From Actinomadura rudentiformis (GTDB taxonomy: Bacteria > Actinomycetota > Actinomycetes > Streptosporangiales > Streptosporangiaceae): DNA of 64,000 nucleotides. This document shows positions 49,655-57,844 of the stretch, piece by piece. The notes beneath the pieces are model-generated. The model did not search any database, was not told the origin of the DNA, and was given only the letters and a program-made list of their open reading frames with translations. The stretch covers positions 51,055-115,054 of the forward strand of contig NZ_WBMT01000034.1 in assembly GCF_008923185.1 (NCBI RefSeq), written 5' to 3'. A program made the translations under genes and the position numbers. The stretch's first letter is position 1; the number at the start of each line of letters is the position of its first letter.

Positions 49655-51143
49655 GGATTCCCCTGTCGCTGTCGTGGATCTCGGCGCGGTGGAGATCGAG
49701 GATCCGGCTGCGTTTGGGCTTGAACTGCGAGGTGAGCGTGTCGCCCTCGATGCTGAACGGCGGTGACGCGACGACGACCTTGTGGATCCGCTCGTCACGT
49801 TCGAGGGTGGCGTTGGTCTGCGCGAGATGGACCGCGATGGCCTCGTGGTCGGGTGGTTCGTGGGATGGGGAGACGACCGCGACGAGCTTGGTCTGGCCGG
49901 GGCAGAAGACGACGCATTCGGCGATGGCCGGGCTGGCCTTCATGGCCTCCTCGATGGGGCGCACGACGACCTTCTTGCCGTTGTCGAGAACGATCGTGTC
50001 GTCGGCGCGGCCGTGGATGTAGAGGAAACCGTCGTCGTCGATGTGTCCGACGTCGCCCGTGCGGACGGTGCCGTCGGGGGCGAACATGCGCTCTGATTCG
50101 CCGGGTTGGGCGTAGGCGTAGCGGGTGTTGACGGGGAAGTCGCTGCGAACGCTGACGGCGTTGGTGTCCGGGTCGATCAGGACGTGCTTGCCGGGGAGAA
50201 CGCGGCCGACACTGCCTTCGCGGTGGGCGCCGGGGTGGTTCTTGCTGACGATGCACGTCTCGTTCAGGCCGTAGCCCTCGTAGATCGGCAGGCCGGCGGT
50301 GGTGAAGAAGCGGAGCATGGCCGCCGACGCGGGCGCGGAACCGGTCCAGAGGTAGCGGATGCGGTCGCCGAAGAGCTTCCGCGCTTCTTGTTCGAGGGGG
50401 CGGTTGGATGCTGCGGCCCGGGCCTCGATGTGCTTCTTTGCGGACTCGTAGAAGCCGGGGACTCCCATGACCACGGTCGGCTGTGTTTGCCGCATGGCCA
50501 GGAAGGCGGCTTCGTAGGTGCTGACTGTGACGTCGTGGCCGTACCGGAGCGCCGAGTAGATCCAGTAGCGCTGCTGGAGGAGGGAGAGGGGAAGGAAGAC
50601 GAAGAGGTCGTCGTCCGGCCCGTGCTGGAACATCTCCTGGACGGCTCGGAGGGACGAGTCGATGCTGCCGACGCTGGCGGCGAGGCCTTTGGGACGGCCG
50701 GTGCTGCCGGACGTGAACTTGAGCGTCGTTGTGTCGGTGGGTTCGTAGCAGGGCGGTGGCGGCAGAGCGGCTGGGGTCTCGGTTCCGGTTTCGGCGAGGT
50801 GGCGGATCTCCTTGGCTGAACGATCCGTGATGAGGTGCTTCAGGTCGTAGCGGGTGAGGAGCTCGTCGCTCGCCTCGAACTTGCCGGGCTCGAAGCCGGC
50901 GGTCACGACCCCCAGGCGCAGGGCCGCGAGGTCGAGAAGCACCCATTCGAGGCTGTTGGCCGCGAGGATGCCGATCCTGTCGCCGCGTTCCACGCCCTGG
51001 GAGTGGAGGTGGGCGGCCAGACGTCCTGCCTGCGCGTGGAGCTCGGAGAGGTCGATGCTCTCCGAGCCGTCGAGGCCGACGACGCGAAGCCGGTGCCCGG
51101 GGGCGGGCGGCCTCGCCACGATCGTGTTGATGACCGACTCCAT
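49647..51143 (-). CDS. AMP-dependent acyl/aminoacyl ligase
   Basis: This 498-residue protein is an ANL-superfamily adenylating enzyme with an AMP-loop LKFTSGSTGRPKGL, the aromatic A5-like YEGYGLNETCI, RTGDVGHIDDDGFLYIHGRA (A7/A8) and a late SQFKPKRSRIL Lys segment (A10). It should activate a carboxylate and load it on the adjacent GLTSL carrier protein. In triacsin assembly a comparable ligase loads N-succinyl-hydrazinoacetate on its ACP. The ATG at 51143 overlaps the NRPS stop as TGATG (a GTG one codon earlier is possible). It is not fused to any carrier domain. Confidence 0.85.
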   Translation of the reverse strand: MESVINTIVARPPAPGHRLRVVGLDGSESIDLSELHAQAGRLAAHLHSQGVERGDRIGILAANSLEWVLLDLAALRLGVVTAGFEPGKFEASDELLTRYDLKHLITDRSAKEIRHLAETGTETPAALPPPPCYEPTDTTTLKFTSGSTGRPKGLAASVGSIDSSLRAVQEMFQHGPDDDLFVFLPLSLLQQRYWIYSALRYGHDVTVSTYEAAFLAMRQTQPTVVMGVPGFYESAKKHIEARAAASNRPLEQEARKLFGDRIRYLWTGSAPASAAMLRFFTTAGLPIYEGYGLNETCIVSKNHPGAHREGSVGRVLPGKHVLIDPDTNAVSVRSDFPVNTRYAYAQPGESERMFAPDGTVRTGDVGHIDDDGFLYIHGRADDTIVLDNGKKVVVRPIEEAMKASPAIAECVVFCPGQTKLVAVVSPSHEPPDHEAIAVHLAQTNATLERDERIHKVVVASPPFSIEGDTLTSQFKPKRSRILDLHRAEIHDSDRGIHA

Positions 51144-54100
51144 CACGCCCCCTCCCGTTCGATGTAGGACGCCATCGCACGGACCGTGGCGACCTCGGGG
51201 AGGCGGTGCAGCGGGATGGTGATCCCGTAGCGCTTGCGCACGCCGGTCGCGATGGTGGCGGCGGCGATCGAGTCCCCGCCGAGGTCACCGAACGGAAGGT
51301 CGGGAGGCACGTCGGCGCGTTCCAGGACCGTCGCCCAGAGCGCGGTGATCTGCTTCTCCAGGTCTGAGGACGGAGCGTCGCCGCCCGCCGCCGTCACCGG
51401 CGCGGCGGCGGAGGCCGTCGTGATCAGGCGGCCCCGGTCGACCTTGCCGTTGCGTGTCAGCGGGAGATCCTCATGCCACACGTACGCGGACGGGATCATG
51501 TAGTCGGGCAGGTGCAGGCGCAGAGCCTTGGTGAGGTCCGAGTCCGATGGCCGTTCGGCTGTTCCGGCTGTTCCGCCTGCTCCGGCGGTCAGGTGGGCCA
51601 CGAGGCGGTCGCCGCGCGAGGCCTCCTGGCGTACGACGACGGCCTGGTGAACGCCCTCGATCGCCGCCAGCCGGGTCTCCACCTCGCCCGCCTCGATGCG
51701 GTGCCCGTTCACCTTGATCTGGTGGTCGGCGCGCCCGACGATCTCGATCTCGCCGCTGGGCAGATGGCGGCCGAGGTCTCCGGTGCGGTAGAGCCGTTCG
51801 TTCAGGCGGTCGTCCCAGGTGAACCGTTCGGCCGTGCGGGCCTCGTCTCGCCAGTAGCCGCGCGCCAGGCCGACCCCGGCCGCGTAGATCTCACCGGTGA
51901 CCCAGTCGGGCATGTTCTGGCCGCGTTGCGGATCGAGAACGTAGGCACGGTTGCCGGTGTTGGGCCTGCCGTACGGGATGCTCGCGCTGCCGTCGTCTTC
52001 GGGGCCTATGGGATGCAGGATGTTCCAGATCGTGGTCTCGGTCGGGCCGCCGAGCGAGACCAGGGTGAGGTCGCCCTTCAGTGCCCGGAGCGCGGCCGGG
52101 AGGGCCGGCGGGATACGGTCGCCGCTCATCATGATCAGGCGTAGGGACGCGAGCCGGGGGCCGGAGTCGTCGCTGGTGACCGCCTGGTCGTGGAGGAGCG
52201 AGACGATCGCCGGGACCGAGTTCCAGACCGTGACGCCCGCCTTGCCGCACAGCTCCAGCCAGTGGGACGCGTCGATGGCGCGGTCGTGATCGGGCAGCAC
52301 GATCGCCGCGCCGGCGCTGAGGGCCCCGAACACGTCGTAGACGGACAGGTCGAAGTTGAACGCGCTGATACCGAAGAAGCGATCGTCCGGGCCGATCTGG
52401 AATCTGGTGTTGCAGTCGGTCACCACGTTGACGACGCTCCGGTGGCTGACCATGACGCCCTTGGGGTCACCGGTCGTCCCGGAGGTGTAGAGCACATAGG
52501 CCAAGTCATCCGGGGATCTGTCGGGTTGTCGTTCGACGTCGGCCTCGGCAGGTGGGGGTGGCTGTGAGGCGTCGAGCGTGAGCGTCTCAGCCGTCGTGGT
52601 CGTGGTCGCGTTGGTGAGAACGAGGCGCACGCGGCCGTCTTGGAGCATGTACGTCCGGCGCTGCTCTGGAAGGGCGGCGTCAACGGGGAGGTAGGCCGCC
52701 CCGGCCATCACGGTGGCCAGGATTCCGATGATCTGCTCGGGACCTCGCGTCATGACCAGGCCGACGAGCTCGTCCCGTTCGACGCCTCTTTGCCGGAGCC
52801 AGGCGGCGCCATGGCGGGCATGCGCGAGGAGTTCACCGTAGGTGAGGGTCTGCCGGGAGGTGATGATCGCGGGAGCGTCGGGGGTTCGTTCGGCCTGGGC
52901 CAGGAAGGCGTCGGGGAGCATCTCGTCGGAGGGCTCGACGGCCGTCGCGTTGGCCTCGGCGCGGCGGGCGCGCTGGGCGGGCGGCAGCAGGTCGAACGTG
53001 GTCGCCGCCCATGCGTCGGCGTCAAGGAGCCTGCGCAGAAGGGTCTCGTAACCCTGCACGAGGTCGGCAAGGAGGTTCTCGGGGAAGAGGTCGTCTACGC
53101 CGTCGATCTGAACGACGAGACCGCCGTGCTGCTCGAACGCGAAGACGTTCACCCAGACCTGCGGCGTCTGGCTGACGGTGTGGACGCGCGGGCCGAAGAG
53201 CTCGAACGCCGAGCCGTCGAGATCCTTGTAGGGGTAGCCGATGGCGCTGTTGAACGTGAACGGCATCCGTGCCTGGACAGGGCCGTAGCGCCTGCCGATC
53301 TCCCGCATCACCTCGATGCCGGAGAAGTGCCGGTGGTCGAGGTCCCGGCGCAGCCTGGCCTGGATGGCCTGGGCCCTGTCGGCGAAGGCAAGCTCGTGGT
53401 CCAGGGCGATCTCAACGAGCAGCGTGTCCGAGAAGGCCCCGATCGTGTCGAGGATGTGGGGGTGGATCGGCGGCCGGTCCGCGACCGTGGTGGTGACGGT
53501 GAAATGAGACCCGGCACCCCACGCGGCGAGCGTTTCGGCGTACGCGGCGAGGAGGAGACCGGACGGAGTGAGGCCACGCTGGACGGCGTGTGCTTTCAGG
53601 CGCTTCCAGGACGCTTCGTCCAGCCGTACGGTGCGCGGAACGAAGGTGGGTGTGCCGAGCTCGGCCGGGCTCGTCCGGAGCGGAAGATCTGGGTGCGCAG
53701 GCAGATCGTCAAGGCGTTCGTACCAGTACGCGCGTGACCGCTCGGCGGGCGGCCGGGTGCGCGCGGTCTCAACGGCCTTGATGTACGCCTCGAATGGGGC
53801 GGCCTCGTGCTCGGTGGGCTCGCCGTTGTAGGTGTCCCACCACTCGCGCATGAACAACATCGCGCTGATGCCGTCCATCACCAGGCCGTCGTTGCTGATG
53901 TGGAGCACCATCCGGTCGTCGGCGAGGATCGTCACGTCGGCCGCGATGAGGGGCGCGCGGTCGAGCGGCAGCTTGCGGTGTGAGAGCTCGTCGCGAAGTT
54001 GGAGGAGGCGGCGCTGCTGCTCCTTCTCCGCCAGATTGCGCAGGTCATGACGAGCAATCTGGACGTGGACGCGGCTTGACGCTTTCTTCTCCTCGATCTG

Positions 54101-54487
54101 CCCGTCCGCCGTGAACGTGGTGCGCAACATGCCGTGGCGCCGAACGACCGCCGCGAGAGCCGTCTCCAAACGATCGAGGTCCCAATGGCCTTCGAGCTCC
54201 TGGTAGACGTGGTTGGCGACGTTTCCCATCTCGAAGATGTCGTCGCGGCCGAGGAGATAGACGCGCTGGAGCTGGGTGAGCGGGAAGCGCCGCTCCTCTG
54301 CCTCGGCCACAGCGGCCAGGTGCGAGATGAGCGCGGCCTTGTTGGCCTTGATGCGTCCGATCAGCTCCGGGTCCATGCGTTCACGCGGGCCTTGGAGGCG
54401 CAGGTCGGAACCGGTCGCGGTGATGCGCAGCCCACGCGACTCGATCTCCTCCAGAAGACCGGGCGCCGGCGCCTGGATGGGGCTCAT
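51143..54487 (-). CDS. NRPS: TubC docking - Cy - A (cysteine-like code) - PCP
   Basis: The protein has 1,114 residues. Residues about 8-55 form a TubC-type N-terminal docking domain. The condensation-like domain has DGLVMDGIS (Asp200, Asp205, Ser208), the D-x4-D-x2-S signature of heterocyclisation (Cy) domains, not HHxxxDG. The A domain (about 520-1010) has YTSGTTGDPKG, and its pocket residues read D(713)-L-Y-N-M-S-L-I-W plus the invariant Lys in RNGKVDR, differing at one conservative place from the cysteine code DLYNLSLIW. The PCP has GGDSIAAATIA with Ser1073. There is no thioesterase or reductase. Predicted product: an acyl-cysteine condensed and cyclised to a thiazoline on the PCP. It overlaps both neighbours. 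Confidence 0.9.
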   Translation of the reverse strand: MSPIQAPAPGLLEEIESRGLRITATGSDLRLQGPRERMDPELIGRIKANKAALISHLAAVAEAEERRFPLTQLQRVYLLGRDDIFEMGNVANHVYQELEGHWDLDRLETALAAVVRRHGMLRTTFTADGQIEEKKASSRVHVQIARHDLRNLAEKEQQRRLLQLRDELSHRKLPLDRAPLIAADVTILADDRMVLHISNDGLVMDGISAMLFMREWWDTYNGEPTEHEAAPFEAYIKAVETARTRPPAERSRAYWYERLDDLPAHPDLPLRTSPAELGTPTFVPRTVRLDEASWKRLKAHAVQRGLTPSGLLLAAYAETLAAWGAGSHFTVTTTVADRPPIHPHILDTIGAFSDTLLVEIALDHELAFADRAQAIQARLRRDLDHRHFSGIEVMREIGRRYGPVQARMPFTFNSAIGYPYKDLDGSAFELFGPRVHTVSQTPQVWVNVFAFEQHGGLVVQIDGVDDLFPENLLADLVQGYETLLRRLLDADAWAATTFDLLPPAQRARRAEANATAVEPSDEMLPDAFLAQAERTPDAPAIITSRQTLTYGELLAHARHGAAWLRQRGVERDELVGLVMTRGPEQIIGILATVMAGAAYLPVDAALPEQRRTYMLQDGRVRLVLTNATTTTTAETLTLDASQPPPPAEADVERQPDRSPDDLAYVLYTSGTTGDPKGVMVSHRSVVNVVTDCNTRFQIGPDDRFFGISAFNFDLSVYDVFGALSAGAAIVLPDHDRAIDASHWLELCGKAGVTVWNSVPAIVSLLHDQAVTSDDSGPRLASLRLIMMSGDRIPPALPAALRALKGDLTLVSLGGPTETTIWNILHPIGPEDDGSASIPYGRPNTGNRAYVLDPQRGQNMPDWVTGEIYAAGVGLARGYWRDEARTAERFTWDDRLNERLYRTGDLGRHLPSGEIEIVGRADHQIKVNGHRIEAGEVETRLAAIEGVHQAVVVRQEASRGDRLVAHLTAGAGGTAGTAERPSDSDLTKALRLHLPDYMIPSAYVWHEDLPLTRNGKVDRGRLITTASAAAPVTAAGGDAPSSDLEKQITALWATVLERADVPPDLPFGDLGGDSIAAATIATGVRKRYGITIPLHRLPEVATVRAMASYIEREGA

Positions 54488-56391
54488 ATCCGCATCGCCT
54501 CCGCTCTGTCGTCCAGCAGGGCGGCCAGCGCGGTCACGTCAGCGGCGCTCATGAGCTCCTCGCCGCTGATGTCGACTCCGAGCTCTTCGAGGATCTGGTA
54601 CTGCAAGGCGACCGTTTGCAGCGATTCGAGCCCGAGTTCGTTCAGCGGCCGATCGTCCAGTGCCGCCTGCTCGGGGAGTTGGAGTGTCGTCCGGAGTAGG
54701 TCTCGAAGCCACGGAAGCAGAGGTGCGTCAGCCCCCGCCGCTTGGGCGCCGACCTTGGGTGCTTCGGCGCCGAAGAAGGTCTGACGGGCGAGGTCTAGTC
54801 GGGTTTCCGGAGGCAGGAGGGGTATCTGTTGCGGCCACTCTGTGGGCGCCGCGATGCCGAGTGACGCGGCGAGTCGTTCTGAGAAGCGCGGCATGACGGG
54901 TGCCGCACAGTGCGCGAGCAGGTTGGCGGCGGCCAGTTCGAGCGCGATCGCCGTTCGGGTCTGGTCGGCCCATCGGGTGCTTCCTGCGATCGAGCCCTCT
55001 TCGCGCGCGAACCGCCGGGCGTCCTCGACAAGGCGGTGCAACTCGCCGGCCGCCCGGTTGAGTGAGAAGCCGTCCGGGCTGAGGCCGCCGGTCACTCCCG
55101 TGAGCCGTTCGCCGAGCCGGGCTCGGAAGGCATGGTGCTCAGGGGTCCATGTGCCTGGTGCCGGAGCGAGACCCCCGTACAGCTTGTCGACCCGCGCTCC
55201 GAGATCGTTCAGCCAGTGTTGCCAGGTGCCGACCAGGTCGTCACGCAGGGCGGTCTCGTACGCCTCACGCGAGAAGTTGGTGCGGCGGCCTTCGGGACGG
55301 GAGCGGGAGAGGAAGAACCGCACCGCGTCCACGGTGTCCGGGCCGAGGATGTCCTTGCCCCAGATCGCGTGGCGCCTGCTGGTCGAGAACTTCTCCCCTT
55401 CCAGGAGGTAGAACTCGTTGACGTGGTAGTCGATGTCGGGCGACCACTCGGGATGGGCCAGCCGGTACAGCACCGGATAGAGAATCGCGTGGTAGAAGCT
55501 GTTGTCGTAGCCGAAGAAGTGGACGATCTTCCAGTCGGGGGAAGGTGCGTCCGCGTGCCATCCGTTCCGTCCGAGCCGTGCGCCGAGGGACTGGATGCCG
55601 TACAGGAAGCCGTACGACATCTCCGGCCATACCCAGATGACCTGCCCGTTCACGCCCGTCTCCACAGGTGGCACGCCCCAGGCGGACGGATGGGTGATGG
55701 GCACATCCATCCGCTCTCTCCGGAACAGCCGTTCGGCCAACTCCTTGAGCCGCACGGGAACGCGACCTCTCGCGTGATGCTCGGCGACCGCGTCCGCGAA
55801 CTCGTGCAGCGGTAGCGAGTAACGAAGCTGAGAGCCTTGCCGGGGCGGCGTATCGGACCGCCCAGAGCGCGGGTCCACGAGATCGGCGCAGAAGTTGGGC
55901 TCCCCGCACTCCTCACAGATGTTGCCGCCGGCAGGCGCGCGGCACGTCGGGCAACCCCCAGAGACATCAACCTCGTAGAGATATTCGCCGGTCACAGCGT
56001 CGAACAGCGCCTCGTTCGCGGCCGGGTCGACCTTCCCCGACGCGGCCAGCCTGGAAAAGAACGCCTGGAGCCCTTCGCGATAAGCGTCGGCGGTATTGGT
56101 CACCGTGTACTGGTCAGGCCGGATGTCCATGAGCGCGAGCGTCTCGGCGATCTCCGCGCTGTAGTGCGCCGCGGTCTCGGCCGGACTACGCCCGTCGCGC
56201 CGGGCCCGGTCGACCACATAGCTCTGGTAGTCGTCGCTCCCGGTCAGATGCCAGGCCTCCGCGCCGTTCATCCGCTGGAACCGGACGAACGCGTCGGCGC
56301 CGAGGTACGGGCCCGACAGGTGCCCGAGATGCAGATCGCCATTGGGTGTCGGTGGAGTGGAGAAGACGAAGATCGGCTTGCTGGTGCTCAT
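54484..56391 (-). CDS. MetRS-like adenylating enzyme fused to a carrier protein (hydrazine synthetase half)
   Basis: In this 635-residue protein, residues 1-about 530 are a class I methionyl-tRNA synthetase paralogue: GDLHLGH (His21, His24) replaces HIGH, GEKFSTSRR (Lys334) replaces KMSKS, and a zinc knuckle CPTC...CEEC is present. No tRNA-binding C-terminal domain is present; instead a carrier domain follows (ALDDRPLNELGLESLQTVAL, Ser590). In characterised N-N forming systems (Spb40, Tri28, PyrN) a MetRS-like unit activates the amino acid, glycine in the known cases, for coupling to N6-hydroxylysine and is joined to a cupin. Here the cupin is separate and a carrier replaces it. It is coupled to the NRPS (ATGA overlap). 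Confidence 0.88.
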   Translation of the reverse strand: MSTSKPIFVFSTPPTPNGDLHLGHLSGPYLGADAFVRFQRMNGAEAWHLTGSDDYQSYVVDRARRDGRSPAETAAHYSAEIAETLALMDIRPDQYTVTNTADAYREGLQAFFSRLAASGKVDPAANEALFDAVTGEYLYEVDVSGGCPTCRAPAGGNICEECGEPNFCADLVDPRSGRSDTPPRQGSQLRYSLPLHEFADAVAEHHARGRVPVRLKELAERLFRRERMDVPITHPSAWGVPPVETGVNGQVIWVWPEMSYGFLYGIQSLGARLGRNGWHADAPSPDWKIVHFFGYDNSFYHAILYPVLYRLAHPEWSPDIDYHVNEFYLLEGEKFSTSRRHAIWGKDILGPDTVDAVRFFLSRSRPEGRRTNFSREAYETALRDDLVGTWQHWLNDLGARVDKLYGGLAPAPGTWTPEHHAFRARLGERLTGVTGGLSPDGFSLNRAAGELHRLVEDARRFAREEGSIAGSTRWADQTRTAIALELAAANLLAHCAAPVMPRFSERLAASLGIAAPTEWPQQIPLLPPETRLDLARQTFFGAEAPKVGAQAAGADAPLLPWLRDLLRTTLQLPEQAALDDRPLNELGLESLQTVALQYQILEELGVDISGEELMSAADVTALAALLDDRAEAMRI

Positions 56392-56429
56392 GCATGCCTC
56401 CGTCCCGGCGGCGGATTTCAGTGAGGTCG

Positions 56430-57524
56430 TCAGTGGGGCACGGGTTCCCGTACGGCAGTCATGCCTGGGCGGTCGAACGCGTCGAGCGCCTCTGCGGCGA
56501 GTCCTGGTGCCAGCCGTACGCCCGAGCCGGAGCCGCCACGGATGGCGGCGAGCCCCGGATGTTCCGGCGAGGTCGTGACCACCGGCAACCGGTGGTCGGT
56601 GTAAAGGTCACAGAAGGCACGGCCCCCTGTGACCGCGGCGGCGGCCATGGGACTGCGCCGGCCCAACGCGGCCCGCCCCTGTCGTAGGTCATCCGCGTTG
56701 GGCCGGCCGTCGCAGGCCTCAGGATCGGTGTCCCATTGGTCCCGGTAGAAGCTCACCAGTGCCACACCGGCGGTCAGCGGCACCAGGAAGAGGTCATCGT
56801 CAACGAAGTAGACGAGCGGGTCGTCCAGGCTCACCGGCAGCCGGGCATGCAGCGCCGCGATCCTCTTCCGCCGGGCGCCCGGGGCCTCCGGCAGTCCGTC
56901 CACCGGCGGTGTCCAGGCCCCGCAGGCCGTCACGACGCGGCGCGCGTTCCACTCGGCATGGTCGGTCCGCAGCCGATAGCCGTCACCGGCCGCCTCGATG
57001 CCTTCGACACGCTGCCCGAGCTGGACCTCGGTGCGCCCCGCCGCCTCGATGATCAGGGCCTCCGAGATCGGACGCGCCGCGACGACAAGACCTTCGCCGT
57101 CATGGGTGACCACGACTTCGTCCGCTTCGAGCCGCAGATCGGGCATCATCCCGGCGACGCGTTGGCGCTCCCCCGGCGTGGCCGGCCGCAGCGCCGTCCC
57201 GACGACACGTTCGCCGAACGCCCTCAGCCCGCTCTCCCGCAGCACGTAGATCATTTGTACGGGCCGAAGGAAGGGGCCCGCGGCACGCTCCCGCAACGCC
57301 GCGTACCGTTCGCGACCGGCCAGGACGAGCTCGCGGTGCCGAGCGGTGGCGGCGAGCGGAAAGCTCACACCGGCCGACCATGCCGTGGCCCCCGCACCGA
57401 TCGCGGACCGCTCCAGCAACAGCACCCGCCAGTCCGGATGCCGCCGCAGAGCCTCGTGCACCACGAACGCCCCGATGACCCCGCCGCCCACCACAGCAAG
57501 GTCGGCGCCCGCCGGGCCGGTCAT
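56430..57524 (-). CDS. FAD-dependent amine oxidase (DAO/glycine oxidase type) of the hydrazine pathway
   Basis: In this 364-residue protein, LAVVGGGVIGAFVVHEALRR is the FAD-binding start, GAGATAWSAGVSFPLAAT the second FAD contact, RRVVTACGAWTPP the mid motif and IRGGSGSGVRLAPGLAAEAL the C-terminal FAD loop. It belongs to the DAO superfamily. In the hydrazinoacetate pathway the N-N-linked lysine-glycine adduct is cleaved by an FAD oxidase of this type to free hydrazinoacetic acid plus an aldehyde of the lysine side. Its ATG overlaps the cupin stop (57521-57524), which fits a consecutive step. The substrate is inferred only from context. Confidence 0.85.
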   Translation of the reverse strand: MTGPAGADLAVVGGGVIGAFVVHEALRRHPDWRVLLLERSAIGAGATAWSAGVSFPLAATARHRELVLAGRERYAALRERAAGPFLRPVQMIYVLRESGLRAFGERVVGTALRPATPGERQRVAGMMPDLRLEADEVVVTHDGEGLVVAARPISEALIIEAAGRTEVQLGQRVEGIEAAGDGYRLRTDHAEWNARRVVTACGAWTPPVDGLPEAPGARRKRIAALHARLPVSLDDPLVYFVDDDLFLVPLTAGVALVSFYRDQWDTDPEACDGRPNADDLRQGRAALGRRSPMAAAAVTGGRAFCDLYTDHRLPVVTTSPEHPGLAAIRGGSGSGVRLAPGLAAEALDAFDRPGMTAVREPVPH

Positions 57525-57844
57525 TTGGCCGCCCACCAGACGCTGAACAGGCGCAGCTGTTCGCCGCCCGTGTTGGTGATCTGATGAGGGACCCGGCTGG
57601 CGAGGTAGATCATCTCGCCCGGCCCGACGTCCACCCGGGACTCGCCCGACACCACGGTCCCCGATCCCGAGCGGACCATCCAGAGCTCGGCGACATCGTG
57701 GACGTCGAGCTCCGACGTCCGTCCGGGCGGCACCTCGAAGCGCGAGGCCTTGAACGGCCACTCGCCCACGGCGGCCTCCTCGATCACCATGCCGCTCTCG
57801 TAGAGCTCGGGTGTCCGGTAGCCGATCCTCTCCGGCTCGTTCAC
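57521..57844 (-). CDS. Stand-alone cupin (N-N bond-forming cupin half)
   Basis: This 107-residue single-domain cupin has motif 1, SELDVHDVAELWMVRSGSG, giving Asp47/His49/Glu53, and motif 2, GEMIYLASRVPHQITNTGG, giving His87, consistent with a mononuclear metal site. In Spb40-type hydrazine synthetases a zinc-binding cupin rearranges the N6-hydroxylysine glycyl ester to an N-N bond and is fused to the MetRS-like part. Here it is encoded as a separate small protein between the N-hydroxylase and the oxidase. The GTG start overlaps the N-hydroxylase stop, and its stop overlaps the oxidase start. Confidence 0.82.
   Translation of the reverse strand: MNEPERIGYRTPELYESGMVIEEAAVGEWPFKASRFEVPPGRTSELDVHDVAELWMVRSGSGTVVSGESRVDVGPGEMIYLASRVPHQITNTGGEQLRLFSVWWAAK

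Noticed and set aside
54484..56391. Second housekeeping or resistance methionyl-tRNA synthetase
   Set aside because: The fused carrier domain, altered HLGH/KFSTS motifs and location between an amine oxidase and an NRPS gene argue for a biosynthetic role.
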